The notes: a model not told the origin generated them from the sequence alone. Numbered from the stretch's first letter, positions 33,201 through 42,569 are shown. The stretch is DNA of 64,000 nt from PoT sp049331405 (GCF_049331405.1 NZ_CP186274.1:3100001-3164000); one strand, 5' to 3'. Made by a program: numbers and translations.

Positions 33201-34166
33201 TCAGAGACCGAGCGTCTCGCCATCGAGGATGCGATGACCCCGGAGAAATTCGGCGGTCGTAAAGACTTTCTTGCCGGGGACCTGGAGCGACAGGATCCGC
33301 ACGGATCCCCCCCCGCCCGCGGCCACGACGAGCCGATCCTTGATGGCCTCGAGGACGAGCCCCGGCGCTCCTTCTCCCTCGACCACCTCGGTCTTGTGGA
33401 TGATCAGCCGCATCGGCTCGGGGTCGGCCGACAGGGGACGCTTCCAGAAGGTGTACGCCATCGGCCAGGGCTGCATGGCCCGGACGTGGTCGTGGACCGC
33501 CTGGGCCGACTTCGTCCAGTCGATGGCCCCTTCCTCCTTGGTGAGCTTGGGGGCCCGGGTGACCTTGGCCTTCGCCTGGGGCAGGAGCTCGGCCGTCCCG
33601 TCCTCGATCGCCTCGACCGCACGCACGATCAGGGGGGCTCCCAGGACCGCGAGCCGCTCCTCGAGCTCCCCGGCGGTCTCGTCGGGCCCGATCGGCGTTT
33701 TGGCGACGGAGATCATCCCGCCCGCGTCGATCCTGGGGGTCATCCGGATCACGGTGACGCCCGTCTCGGCGTCCCCCTTCTGGATCGCACGCGCGACCGG
33801 CGAGGCCCCCCTGTATTTCGGCAGGATCGAGCCGTGCAGGTTGATCCCGCCGAGCGGGGGGATGCCCAGCAGCTCGGCCGAGAGGATCTGGCCGTAGGCC
33901 GCGGTGATGATGAGGTCGGGCGCGTAGGAGCGGACGACCTCGAGGGCCTCGGCGGCGTTCACGTCCTCGGGCTGGAAGACGGGGATCCCTCGTTCCTGCG
34001 CCGCGACCTTGATCCGGCTCGGGATCAGCTCCTGCTTCCTCCCCTGCGGGCGATCCGGCTGGGTGATCAGCGCCACGACGGGCGCACCCTTGTCGCAGAG
34101 CTCCAGGAAGGTGGGGAGCGCGAAGTCCTTGGTCCCGAGCATCACGATGCGAGAGCGGATTGGCAT
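33201..34166 (-). CDS. fmt: Methionyl-tRNA formyltransferase
   Basis: This 321-residue enzyme formylates initiator Met-tRNA. Signatures are IVMLGTKDFALPTF at the start, then INLHGSILPKYRGASPVARA (substrate loop with the catalytic Asn and His), TRMTPRIDAGGMI-like active-site Asp segment, and a C-terminal tRNA-binding domain. The start was placed at the ATG 34166 (MPIRSRIVM), just before the conserved opening. An upstream ATG would add 10 unsupported residues. It lies 36 bp after def, the usual pairing. Confidence 0.93.
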   Translation of the reverse strand: MPIRSRIVMLGTKDFALPTFLELCDKGAPVVALITQPDRPQGRKQELIPSRIKVAAQERGIPVFQPEDVNAAEALEVVRSYAPDLIITAAYGQILSAELLGIPPLGGINLHGSILPKYRGASPVARAIQKGDAETGVTVIRMTPRIDAGGMISVAKTPIGPDETAGELEERLAVLGAPLIVRAVEAIEDGTAELLPQAKAKVTRAPKLTKEEGAIDWTKSAQAVHDHVRAMQPWPMAYTFWKRPLSADPEPMRLIIHKTEVVEGEGAPGLVLEAIKDRLVVAAGGGGSVRILSLQVPGKKVFTTAEFLRGHRILDGETLGL

Positions 34167-34202
34167 GAACGGAGGGGATCCTTCGGAGCAGATCAATTCA
34201 GG

Positions 34203-34772
34203 TCATAACGCGTCGAGTTGCTTCCGGATCTCGTCGTCGCTGGGGTATTCGCCGGCGGCCTGCATCTCGCGGAACTTCGTCTCGAAGTCGCGGAGCTTCG
34301 AGTTCACCGAGTGGCGGCCGAGCGGGCCGAGGAGGTCGATGTAGAGCTTGCCGGCGAGGTGGTCGGTCTCGTGCTGGATGGCCCGCCCGACCAGGTCGTC
34401 CGCGTCGATCTCGACCGGCTCCCCCTTGATGTTGAACGCGCGGACCTTGATCCGCTTGGGGCGCCGGACCTTGAAATAGAGGCCGGGGAAGCTCAGGCAG
34501 CCTTCCTCTTCCTCGTCGGAGGAGTGCCGCTTGACGATCTCTGGGTTGATGAAGACGTGTTCTTCTTCCTTCTGCGCCGGATCGGCCGTGAGGTTCAGGA
34601 CGAAGAACCGATAGGGTATCGCCACCTGATTCGCGGCCAGACCGATCCCTTTGGCCTCGTACATGAGGTCGAACATCTGGCGAACGTTGGACCTCAAGGC
34701 GTCGTCGATCTGAGTGACCGGTTTCGACTCATATCGAAGCGCAGGGTGGGGATAGGTCACGATGCGCAGCAC
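34203..34772 (-). CDS. def: Peptide deformylase
   Basis: This 189-residue metallo-deformylase removes the formyl group from new proteins, acting after fmt. All three motifs are present: GIGLAANQV, EGCLSFP (Cys ligand) and QHETDHL (two His ligands and catalytic Glu). The start is GTG at 34772, 7 nt after GGAG. The C-terminal helix is long and charged. It begins the minus-strand run def, fmt, miaB, SMI1, glnE. Confidence 0.95.
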   Translation of the reverse strand: MLRIVTYPHPALRYESKPVTQIDDALRSNVRQMFDLMYEAKGIGLAANQVAIPYRFFVLNLTADPAQKEEEHVFINPEIVKRHSSDEEEEGCLSFPGLYFKVRRPKRIKVRAFNIKGEPVEIDADDLVGRAIQHETDHLAGKLYIDLLGPLGRHSVNSKLRDFETKFREMQAAGEYPSDDEIRKQLDAL

Positions 34773-35035
34773 GTGCGTCTCCGGGAAAAGTGGGTAGGAA
34801 GCCTCTTAACTCCGATTGTAAAGAAAGCCGGTAGATCTCGCCATGCCGGCCCACCCCGAGGCCGAAGGCCGAGGAGACGGCGCTCGCGGTCGGGTTGTTG
34901 TCGGTCACGGTCTTCGACGAAGGGGCGAGCGGGGATCCCTCGCCTGGGAGTGGCGGCCAACTCTAGAATCATCGAAGAATGGCCCGCCTGTCGTTTCCAC
35001 GAGCTTCGTCGACACCCGCTACGAGGATTACACGA
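34773..35035. promoter_or_regulatory. Divergent promoter region of def and the DinB-like gene
   Basis: About 260 bp separate the divergent starts. No clear gene is seen; open frames crossing it are not supported. Promoters for both directions must lie here, but no convincing -35/-10 was identified. Confidence 0.4.
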
Positions 35036-35518
35036 ATGTCTACCGACTCCGCGATTCGTGATCTCCTGGCTCGATCCCTCGGCTGGTCGGAGGCTCACGT
35101 CAGCCTCGAAGATGCCTTGCGTGAAATGCCCGAAGACCTTCGCGGCGTCCGGCCGGATGGGCTGCCGCACTCGGCCTGGGAACTCCTCGAGCATATCCGG
35201 ATCGTGCAGCGCGACATCCTGGATTTCTCGCTGCCCGGGCGATACGACGAGCTGGAGTGGCCCGCGGAATACTGGCCGAAATCGCCGGAGCCGCCCGGCG
35301 CCGAAGCCTGGGGACAGAGCATCGCCACCGTGCGCGAGGATCGCGCCAGGCTCCAGGAACTGGCGCGAGACCCCAAGATCGGCCTCGCCGACATCACGCC
35401 CCACGGCACCGATCAAACATATCTCCGCGAGATCCTCCTCGTGGTCGACCACACAGCCTACCACCTGGGGCAGTTGATCCTCGTGAGGAAGCTCCTGGGC
35501 GCCTGGCCCGCCGACTGA
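35036..35518 (+). CDS. DinB-like four-helix bundle protein
   Basis: This 160-residue helical protein has DinB/DUF664-type metal histidine positions: LPHSAWELLEHIRIVQRDIL (two His of the first motif) and VDHTAYHLGQLILVRKLLG (last motif with two His). The family includes thiol-dependent transferases such as bacillithiol and mycothiol transferases, and many of unknown substrate. A ribosome site GAGG precedes the ATG at 35036; upstream in-frame ATG at 34979 gives unsupported residues. It is divergent from def. Confidence 0.8.
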   Translation: MSTDSAIRDLLARSLGWSEAHVSLEDALREMPEDLRGVRPDGLPHSAWELLEHIRIVQRDILDFSLPGRYDELEWPAEYWPKSPEPPGAEAWGQSIATVREDRARLQELARDPKIGLADITPHGTDQTYLREILLVVDHTAYHLGQLILVRKLLGAWPAD

Positions 35519-35681
35519 AGGCCAGCGACGAGATGGGCTTCGATCGGAAGGGCCGGCGTCCATTCCACGCAAGCCGGGGCCTACCAAACGTAAGGAGGTC
35601 GAGGAGACCCTTACGGAATGGCTGAAAAGCTACGGGCCTGGCCGCGGAGCCTTCGGGAATACCGGGGAAGCGAAGGAGTCG

Positions 35682-35711
35682 GAGCTCGCCGGCGAAGACC
35701 TCGGCGAGCTC
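35682..35711. terminator. Bidirectional hairpin
   Basis: A perfect 10-bp stem (GAGCTCGCCG and its complement) with a 10-nt loop lies between the convergent DinB-like gene and the Cys-rich protein gene. No U-tract is seen. Confidence 0.55.
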
Positions 35712-35750
35712 GCCGTTGACCAGGCGGCTCGAGCCTCACCCTCTCGGCTC

Positions 35751-35975
35751 TCATATCGCCCCTGGATCCTGGGGCTTCACGACGCTTGGCGCGGACTTGC
35801 CCTGCTCGCATCCCGAATGACAACAGGCCTTGCAGCAGCCGCTGCAATCGCACTTGTCCTCGCAGCAATGGCCCGCCCGCGACGGGTCTCCCGCATGGCT
35901 TGGCATCGGCAGGGCCGCCGTCAAGGCCGCTACAGTCAAGGCTCCGACAACGCCCATCAATCGTCGACGAATCAT
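35751..35975 (-). CDS. Small Cys-rich secreted protein
   Basis: This 74-residue protein has a signal peptide (MIRRRLMGVVGALTVAALTA, cleaved near SHA) followed by a compact cysteine-rich segment: HCCEDKCDCSGCCKACC then HSGCEQGK. Nine cysteines in about 22 residues suggest metal binding or a disulfide-knotted extracellular peptide. The C-terminal tail is Pro/Ser rich. The start at 35975 follows a GGAG. No family was recognised. Confidence 0.65.
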   Translation of the reverse strand: MIRRRLMGVVGALTVAALTAALPMPSHAGDPSRAGHCCEDKCDCSGCCKACCHSGCEQGKSAPSVVKPQDPGAI

Positions 35976-36072
35976 CTCTCGACTCCCGATTTCTCTGGAC
36001 CTTTGAGGAGGATGGTGGTCGGCCCATCGCCGGCCACCCGGACATACCGCCTGGAACTCATCCCTCGCGATT

Positions 36073-36372
36073 TCACCTGAGCCAGGGTCGGGCAAGCCCA
36101 TCATGGCGGCCGGAGGGGTCGTAGGCGGGATTGGCCCGATGCTTGGTGAAGCTCCCGGCAGACGACCTGTACGATCGCGTCGGCTCGGTGAGGATGTAAC
36201 CGCCGTAGTATCCGGATGCGGTCTGACCTCCGACGTAGCCGCCAACGCGAGGCGATGACGGATAGCTCGGCGTGGCCGCCCCGGCGGTCATGTAGCCTGC
36301 CCGGGCCGAGCCCGTCATGAGGATCAAGGCCCCGAGCGCCCCGGCCAACATCTTCGATTGCATGCGATTCAT
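36073..36372 (-). CDS. Secreted Gly/Tyr/Ser-rich protein
   Basis: This 99-residue protein has a signal peptide (LAGALGALILMTGSARA) and then a mature part rich in Gly, Tyr, Ser and Pro (PRVGGYVGGQTASGYYGGYI). A strong ribosome site GGGAGGA lies 7 nt from the ATG at 36372. The composition suggests an extracellular or cell-wall structural peptide. No family was recognised. It is divergent from the sigma-kinase operon. Confidence 0.6.
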   Translation of the reverse strand: MNRMQSKMLAGALGALILMTGSARAGYMTAGAATPSYPSSPRVGGYVGGQTASGYYGGYILTEPTRSYRSSAGSFTKHRANPAYDPSGRHDGLARPWLR

Positions 36373-36597
36373 GGCTCGTCCTCCCGAGCTGGGCCAGGTC
36401 GACCGGCCCACCGTGGGGCTCGACGGCGACCCCCGCCGTGCTGCCCGACCTCTAATCACCGGCCGTCGCGCCAAACCGCCAATCGGGCCAAAGATTCGAG
36501 AAAACGACCTTTGGAGCGAACCATGGATCGGGATCATCCCTAGAATGTCTCGCCTGCATGATCGTTCGGTATCGCCCGGCCGCGAGGGAGGTGAAGC

Positions 36598-37215
36598 ATG
36601 ACGATCGACGGTGGTGGGTCGGTCACGCACTGGATCGACGAGATTCGAGCGGGCGACCTGGACGACGCCTCACGTGGCCTCTGGGGGCGTTACTTCGAGC
36701 AGCTCGCCCAGCTCGCCCGGCATCGGCTGCGTTCGGCCCGGCGCGGCCTGGCCGATGAAGAGGATGTGGCGCTGAGCGTGCTCGACAGCGTCTTCGAAGG
36801 GATCTCGGCGGGTGTCTATCCCAGGCTCGGCGATCGCGACGACCTCTGGCGGCTACTGGTCACCATCGCCGCGCGCAAGGCGGCGAACCTTTTGAGACGC
36901 GAGCATCAGTTGAAGCGAGGCGGGGGCCGCGTATTGGGCGAGGCCGCATTCGATGGCACGACGCCGGACGCCCGGCGTGCCCTGGCGGAAGTCGTCGGCT
37001 CGGAACCGACCCCGGAATTCGCGGCGATGGTCGCCGAGGAGTGCCGCATTCGCCTCGAGGGGCTCAAGGACGATTCGCTACGACAGGTCGCCGTCATGCG
37101 GATGGAAGGCCACGCCAACGAGGAGATCGCGGCTCGGCTCGACATCAGCCTGCGCTCGGTCGAACGCAAGCTCGAGGCCATCCGCAAACGATGGCAGCCG
37201 GAGGAAGAGTCATGA
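36598..37215 (+). CDS. ECF sigma factor (kinase-linked type)
   Basis: This 205-residue sigma-70-like ECF factor has region 2 in the first half (LWGRYFEQLAQLARHRLR then ADEEDVALSVLDSVF, the -10 recognition part) and region 4 in the second (LRQVAVMRMEGHANEEIAARL then SLRSVERKLEAIRKRW). The DEEDVALSVFDS-like core is typical of the planctomycete ECF group found beside Ser/Thr kinases. GGAGG lies 6 nt upstream of the ATG at 36598. Its stop overlaps the kinase start by 4 nt (ATGA). The kinase may control it directly or through an adaptor. Confidence 0.9.
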   Translation: MTIDGGGSVTHWIDEIRAGDLDDASRGLWGRYFEQLAQLARHRLRSARRGLADEEDVALSVLDSVFEGISAGVYPRLGDRDDLWRLLVTIAARKAANLLRREHQLKRGGGRVLGEAAFDGTTPDARRALAEVVGSEPTPEFAAMVAEECRIRLEGLKDDSLRQVAVMRMEGHANEEIAARLDISLRSVERKLEAIRKRWQPEEES

Positions 37216-38615
37216 GCGTCCGGGGAACCGGGCTAGACGCCTTGTCGGCCACGCTTGTGGAGCACGTCGACGAGATATGCGACCGCTTCGAGTCGGCCTG
37301 GAAGAAAGGCCTCCGGCCGCGGATCGAGGAATACCTCGGTGTGGATCGCGAGCCCGCTCGTTCGGTCTTGCTCCGCGAGCTCCTGGCCGCAGAACTCGAT
37401 TGGCGCGAACGCCTGGGCGAGAAGCCGTCTCGTGAGGAATACATGAGCCGCCTCGGGGCGCATGCCTCACTGGTCGAGGACGCATTCGAAGATCGTGCGG
37501 CCCGGGCGGAACCTCCTGGAACGAGGCTCGAAGTCGGCGACGCGCCTGCGTCGTCCGCGAGCGTGGCGGGGACGTCTTCATCTCGGCGGTTTCACATCCT
37601 GGGCCTGCACGCGGAGGGCGGGCTCGGCGTCGTCTACCGCGCCCGCGACGAGGAGTTGCATCGCGAGGTCGCCCTCAAGATGATCCGGCCGGAGTTCGCC
37701 GGCCGGGCCGCGAGTCGAGCCAGGTTCCTGGTCGAGGCCGAGATCAACGGGAGGCTGGAGCACCCGGGAATTGTGCCCGTCTACAGCCTCGGACTCTCCG
37801 AGAACGGGGAGCCGCACTACGCGATGCGGATGATCGAAGGCATCACGCTCGAGGAGGCGATCGACCAATCGCGTCGCAATGACTCCCGCGATTCCGGCGA
37901 GCGGACCCTGGCGCTCAGGCGCCTCCTCGATCGGTTCCGCGTCGTCTGCGACACCCTTTCCTATGCACATAGTCGGGGTGTTTTGCACCGGGACGTCAAG
38001 CCGCAGAACATCATGGTCGGTCGGTTCGGCGAAACCCTCCTCATGGATTGGGGCCTGGCAAGGGCCGGGGGCGAGACCGCCGAGGATGCGAAAGATCCGG
38101 TCACGCTCGGCTCCGGCACCCCGGCATCGACGGTCGCCGGCTCCCCGATCGGCACTCCCGCGTACATGAGCCCCGAGCAGGCCAACGGGCAGTTGGACCG
38201 CCTGGGACCGACCACCGACGTTTATAGCCTGGGTGCGACTTTGTACCACCTGCTGACGGGCCGCGCCGCATTCGAGGGGGGCGTCGAGGACGTCCTGGAG
38301 AAGGTGCGACGCGGGGAATTCCCCAGGCCCCGGGCCATTCGAGCGGAAATCCACCCCGCGCTGGAGGCGATCTGCCTGAAGGCGATGGCTTTGGAACCGG
38401 AGGCGAGATACGCGACGGTTGCTGAACTCGCTGCCGACGTCGAAAGGTGGCTCGCCGATGAGCCGGTCACCGTTCACAAGGATTCGTGGGCCGTCCGCGT
38501 CCAGCGTTGGGCCCGACGGAATCGCACCCTGGTCATCGCGAGCGTGGCGGCATTGCTCCTGACGACCGCCGCACTCGCCGCCTGCGTCCTCATGTGGTGC
38601 TTTTCCATGATGTAG
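37212..38615 (+). CDS. Serine/threonine protein kinase with C-terminal membrane anchor
   Basis: This 467-residue protein has an N-terminal ~115-residue domain, then a Hanks-type kinase: the glycine loop GLHAEGGLGVVYRARD with the Lys in EVALKMI, catalytic HRDVKPQNIM, DWGLA in place of DFG, and GTPAYMSPEQ. It ends with one transmembrane helix (VASVAALLLTTAALAACVLM) and stops 6 residues later. Related planctomycete kinases usually carry a sensor domain (WD40, TPR or similar) after this helix; here it is absent, so input must come from another protein. The start overlaps the sigma gene stop by 4 nt. Confidence 0.9.
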   Translation: MSVRGTGLDALSATLVEHVDEICDRFESAWKKGLRPRIEEYLGVDREPARSVLLRELLAAELDWRERLGEKPSREEYMSRLGAHASLVEDAFEDRAARAEPPGTRLEVGDAPASSASVAGTSSSRRFHILGLHAEGGLGVVYRARDEELHREVALKMIRPEFAGRAASRARFLVEAEINGRLEHPGIVPVYSLGLSENGEPHYAMRMIEGITLEEAIDQSRRNDSRDSGERTLALRRLLDRFRVVCDTLSYAHSRGVLHRDVKPQNIMVGRFGETLLMDWGLARAGGETAEDAKDPVTLGSGTPASTVAGSPIGTPAYMSPEQANGQLDRLGPTTDVYSLGATLYHLLTGRAAFEGGVEDVLEKVRRGEFPRPRAIRAEIHPALEAICLKAMALEPEARYATVAELAADVERWLADEPVTVHKDSWAVRVQRWARRNRTLVIASVAALLLTTAALAACVLMWCFSMM

Positions 38616-38641
38616 GAATGAGGCGGGCATCGAACAGGGTA

Positions 38642-38680
38642 GGGATGGGGCGAAGGCTGTACGCCCTCGCCCCGAATCCC
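38642..38680. terminator. Bidirectional hairpin between kinase and DUF1559 genes
   Basis: The stem GGGAT-GGGGCGA pairs with TCGCCCC-GA-ATCCC, with a 2-nt bulge and an inner GG/CC. It lies between the convergent kinase gene and DUF1559 gene. Confidence 0.6.
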
Positions 38681-38684
38681 TTGA

Positions 38685-39629
38685 TCAGAACTGGTCGGCC
38701 GAGATGACCTCGCCGCCCGCGCGGGTCGAGAGGCCGGCGAAGATCCTCGGGTTGACCGACTCCTTGATGAACCTCACCGAGCCGTCGCAGAAGAGGAAAT
38801 CGCATCCGCCGGGGTGCATGCTCCAGTAGTCGTCGGCGACCGCCGCTTTCGCGTTCGGCACGTAGATGATCGATTCGCCGGTCGTGGAGCCGGTGTGCGA
38901 GACGACCATGACGCTCGCGGTCTCGCATTGCCGGATCGGCCACCTGGGATTGGTGCAGACCCTCGCACCGGGGATGACGCCGACCCAGGTCGCGTCGGCG
39001 AGGTTCCTCGACCGCTCGCCGACCAGCAGCGTCGTACTCGAGCCGTCGGCGACGTCGCGGATTCCGACGCGGCTATTCCGGTAGTAGATCCCGTTGTTCG
39101 AGGCCGGGAACTCCGATGGCTCGAGCTGACCGGCCGAGCCGACATACTGGCCGGCCGATAGGTCGGTCACGAGGACCGTCCCCGATGCGTCAGTCAGCGA
39201 CACGGGACCGCCGGCCGGGTTCGAGCTCGGGCAAAGATACGCATTCAGGTTCACCGCCCGGACGGTCAGAGAGCCCGGGTCGGTGATCTGGAGGCTGAAA
39301 TTCGCGGTGTTGTAGAGCGGCCTTTGCTCCATGTCGCCGAGGATCATGGTCCCCCATCCCCATCCGGGGCCGACCTCGGGCGCCTTCGGATCGTTCGAGA
39401 TCGCGGTGACGTAGCCGGGCGGGAATGCGTCGTGCCTGGTGTGATAGTTGTGCATCGCGAGGCCGACTTGCTTCAGGTTGTTCGAGCAATGAGCCCGTCG
39501 TGCAGCCTCCCTCGCCGCCTGGACGGCCGGGAGTAGCAGCGCGATCAAGGCGCCGATGATTGCGATGACAACCAGTATCTCAATCAAAGTGAATGCGCGG
39601 ACGAGCCGCGATATATGCGGTTGACACAT
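38685..39629 (-). CDS. DUF1559 pseudopilin-like protein
   Basis: This 314-residue protein has a class III prepilin N-terminus (RAFTLIEILVVIAIIGALIA, cleavable before F with Glu at +5), then the DUF1559 hallmark AREAARRAHCSNNLKQ followed by NYH..HDAFPPGY. The C-terminus has the H-x-D-G pattern HPGGCDFLFCDGSVRF. Planctomycetes carry many such proteins; they are probably exported by a type II/IV pilin-like system and may be surface fibres. No pilus gene is nearby. It is convergent with the kinase gene. Confidence 0.93.
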   Translation of the reverse strand: MCQPHISRLVRAFTLIEILVVIAIIGALIALLLPAVQAAREAARRAHCSNNLKQVGLAMHNYHTRHDAFPPGYVTAISNDPKAPEVGPGWGWGTMILGDMEQRPLYNTANFSLQITDPGSLTVRAVNLNAYLCPSSNPAGGPVSLTDASGTVLVTDLSAGQYVGSAGQLEPSEFPASNNGIYYRNSRVGIRDVADGSSTTLLVGERSRNLADATWVGVIPGARVCTNPRWPIRQCETASVMVVSHTGSTTGESIIYVPNAKAAVADDYWSMHPGGCDFLFCDGSVRFIKESVNPRIFAGLSTRAGGEVISADQF

Positions 39630-39710
39630 GCATAATGCTCCTGTTCGTTGGGCCGGAAATTGAGGATGACGCGCGACCGGCGGGGGGCCGAAACGGTGCG
39701 GCTCCTCGGC

Positions 39711-40037
39711 TCAGAACAGGAACCGTTGGAGGAGGGCCTGGCGCCTCGCTGCGTTGGGTGGCAACCCCCGGGGAGTGCGGTCGCACCGGGTCGAGGACCA
39801 GAGGACGAGGGAAGCCGGCGGGGAGATCGCGACCGGGAGTACCCCATCGAGCGAAGGGGCGAGCGCGTGGAGCGAGACGAGTCCGTCGTTGGAGACGGTT
39901 ATCACCGCCCCGACCGCCATCGCCTCGCAAACCTCGCCATCGGCGGGGCCGCACCGATCCTCGGCCGTCTCCGCGATGCAGAGGACCGGACAAAGCAGGG
40001 CGAGAGCCAGGCAGATGAAGGCGATCAGCCGCGACAT
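39711..40037 (-). CDS. Small secreted protein
   Basis: This 108-residue protein starts at 40037 with an uncleaved or weakly cleaved hydrophobic opening (SRLIAFICLALALLCPVLC) followed by a mature part with a few Cys (DRCGPADGEVCEAM) and a basic C-terminus (NAARRQALLQRF). The two spaced Cys of the mature part may form a disulfide. No family was recognised. It lies between the DUF1559 gene and the Gld-like operon. Confidence 0.55.
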   Translation of the reverse strand: MSRLIAFICLALALLCPVLCIAETAEDRCGPADGEVCEAMAVGAVITVSNDGLVSLHALAPSLDGVLPVAISPPASLVLWSSTRCDRTPRGLPPNAARRQALLQRFLF

Positions 40038-40229
40038 GCTTGTATCGTAGCCACGCTGGCAACCGTTGACAGGCCGAAGTGGCCGACCGGGGGGCGCCCG
40101 TGCCGGACGACCCGATCGCGGTTTACAACCGGCCAGGTAATTCGCGGTCAAAGGACCTCGACCCGCCTTCGATCATGATGGATCGAGGAGGGCCGAGATC
40201 ATCGATACGACATACACAGGCCAGGCCGC

Positions 40230-42569
40230 TTACTTCGGCACCGGGGCGAAGACGTCCTTGGGCAACTCGAGGACCTTGACCGGCGGCTTGAGGAGGTCGG
40301 GCCAGCCGGAGCCGGAGAGGAGGAAGACCGTCCCTGCGTCTCCTTGGTCGACGGTCGCATAGAACTCCTCGGCGTTCATGGGCTCGCCCACGCGGAGGAA
40401 CAGCGGCTTCGTCCCCTTGACGAGGTCCACCCGGAGGGTCAGTCGGGGCTTGTCCAGGCCGGTGCCCTTGGGGAAGGGTCCCTTGTATTGCATGAACTTG
40501 CGCGTCCGGAACCGGGAGAGGTCGTTGACGAGCGAGTCGACCCGGGAGAGGTCGAACGACGGCTTCTCCGAGCCGGGCAGGGGGTTCCAGTCCTGCGGCC
40601 CGCCGCGAGGGGTCGGGTGGTGGCCGAAGGCCAGGGTCTGATCCGGCCAGGTGAGCGTGACGCGGTCGACCTGCTTCATCGGGAAGCTGACCACCTGTCG
40701 GCTGCGGAACTCCTCGTGGAAGGGGATCGCCGCCCCTTCGAGCACGGTGAAGACCATCGGGCTCCCGAGCAGGTTGGCATAGTAGAGGGCGTCCTGCTTC
40801 GGGACCCTCGAGCCGATGCGGAGGGTTTTGGTCTGGGACCCTTCCGAAGCGGTGGGCATCCCGTTGGGGCTGATCGTCCACCGGACCGTGACCGAGGGAT
40901 TGTCCAGGCCGTACTCGCGGGCCTTGTCGAGGTTGTCGGCCACGAAGCGCTGGGCGGTCAGCTTGGAGAGGATCAGGAGGATCTTGGTGATGCTCTCGTT
41001 GTCGGCCGAGGCCTCGACGGGGGCCGTCATCTTCCAGCGGTTCGGGTCGTTGGAGAGTCCGCGTTCCAGCGTCAGTTCCTGTCCATCGCGCTCCACGACC
41101 AGGCGCGAGACCTCGGGCGGGTTGAGGTCGACGACCTGGCGGTTCCGATAGGCGAATGAGTCGCTCGGAAGCTCCTTGAGGAAGGTGTCGGGGATGGCCA
41201 GGATGGCAGGCTCTTCGCCGATCCTGCCGTAGATCGATTTCCGCAACGCGTCGTGTCGGCCAAGTTTGAGGTCGACCGCCGGCGGGTCATCCCGTTTGGC
41301 GATCGGCTCCTTCGGCAAGGGAGAGCCCGGCTTGCCCTGCCAGGCCTTCACCGTGATCAAGGGCGGGTCCAGCTCCGGCTGTGGGACGCTCTCGGCGCCG
41401 AGGAACTCGCTGGCCTGGAGGTCGGCCAGGGTCGAGAGGAGCCGCGGGATCGTGTCGGCGTCGGCCATCTCCTGCGTGGGGCTCAATAAGACCCACCCGT
41501 TCGCCGTCCTCGAGAGGGTGAAGTCGCGCCCTGAGACCTTGATCTCGAGCCGGTCGACGAGCGAGGGGGAGAGGTCGGCGACCTTCTGGCCCCGGAACTT
41601 GTAAGGGTCGAGGCCCAGGCCGTTCAGCTCCTTGCCCTCGACGAGGATCACGTCGTCCTGGTCGCCTCGGCGGGCGAAGCGCCTGGTGGGCTCGTCGGGG
41701 CTGGCCTTGCCGATATAGACGACATACGGTTGCGTCGGCCCTTTCGCCGTGAAGAGCTCGACCTTGGTCGCACCTTCGTCGAGGCCGTAAGGCTTGTAGT
41801 CCTTGACGTTGTCGGCGACGAAGCCTTTCTCGCCCGCCGCGACCTGGAGCGAGGTCAGCTCGGCGAGGGTCTCCTCGATCTTCGTGTCGTTGCCGGGGGC
41901 GTTGAAGGGTTGCGTCAGCTTCCACTGGTTCTGCCGGCGCTCGGCGTCGACGGTCTGCTTGGGGGTCGTGATCTTGAAGCCCAGGACCTGGAACGTCGGG
42001 ATGTTGAAGAGGGACCGATCGCGCCAGTCGACGACCGGCTTGTCGACCCCCTGAAAGATGCGCGACTCGACGACCTCGATGCCGGCGTCCTCGCCCGCCC
42101 TGACGTAGACCCGGTCGCGCGACGCCTTGCCGATGTCGAGCCGGGCCAGGGCCGTCGGCTCCCCCTTCTTGAAGGCGAGGATCGTCGCCCTGGGAGTCTT
42201 CAGCCCGAAGTTCGCGCTCTCCTTGCGGATCGTCCCGGCCTCGGGCGAGGCTCGCAGGCTCTTGAGGTTCTGTACGAGAGCGTCGAGCCTGGGAGAGTCG
42301 GCCGCCGTGTCGACCGGCTCGATGATCTGCCAGGCCTCCCCCTTGCGTTCGAAGACGAGGCGCCGGTCGCCCCCCTCGGGATGTTGCAGGACCTCGACCC
42401 GGGTGATGTCCCCCTCGGGGACATCCTTGAGCCCCGGGAAGACCAGGCCGCTCGATTGTCGGAGCTGCTCGGCCGTGGGGATCGCGGCCATGTCGGCGAG
42501 CTTCAAGCCGATGATCCCCGCGAAGAACAGGACGATCAGTGCGATGGTGGTGGAGTGCTTCTTCATCAT
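40230..42569 (-). CDS. DUF4340 domain protein of Gld-like operon
   Basis: This 779-residue exported protein has an N-terminal helix (TTIALIVLFFAGIIGLKLAD) and then repeated DUF4340-like units, each with a pattern of the type I.RVEVLQ..GG..LVFERKGEAWQIIEPV (near residue 60) and later similar DFTLSRTANGWVLLSP (near 340) and ELTLERGLSNDPNRWKMTAPV (near 505). It is the last gene of the ABC operon, 73 bp after the GldG-like gene. Proteins of this kind occur in the same operon across Planctomycetes; the role is unknown but likely works with the transporter on the outer side of the membrane. ATG at 42569 or 42566. Confidence 0.85.
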   Translation of the reverse strand: MMKKHSTTIALIVLFFAGIIGLKLADMAAIPTAEQLRQSSGLVFPGLKDVPEGDITRVEVLQHPEGGDRRLVFERKGEAWQIIEPVDTAADSPRLDALVQNLKSLRASPEAGTIRKESANFGLKTPRATILAFKKGEPTALARLDIGKASRDRVYVRAGEDAGIEVVESRIFQGVDKPVVDWRDRSLFNIPTFQVLGFKITTPKQTVDAERRQNQWKLTQPFNAPGNDTKIEETLAELTSLQVAAGEKGFVADNVKDYKPYGLDEGATKVELFTAKGPTQPYVVYIGKASPDEPTRRFARRGDQDDVILVEGKELNGLGLDPYKFRGQKVADLSPSLVDRLEIKVSGRDFTLSRTANGWVLLSPTQEMADADTIPRLLSTLADLQASEFLGAESVPQPELDPPLITVKAWQGKPGSPLPKEPIAKRDDPPAVDLKLGRHDALRKSIYGRIGEEPAILAIPDTFLKELPSDSFAYRNRQVVDLNPPEVSRLVVERDGQELTLERGLSNDPNRWKMTAPVEASADNESITKILLILSKLTAQRFVADNLDKAREYGLDNPSVTVRWTISPNGMPTASEGSQTKTLRIGSRVPKQDALYYANLLGSPMVFTVLEGAAIPFHEEFRSRQVVSFPMKQVDRVTLTWPDQTLAFGHHPTPRGGPQDWNPLPGSEKPSFDLSRVDSLVNDLSRFRTRKFMQYKGPFPKGTGLDKPRLTLRVDLVKGTKPLFLRVGEPMNAEEFYATVDQGDAGTVFLLSGSGWPDLLKPPVKVLELPKDVFAPVPK

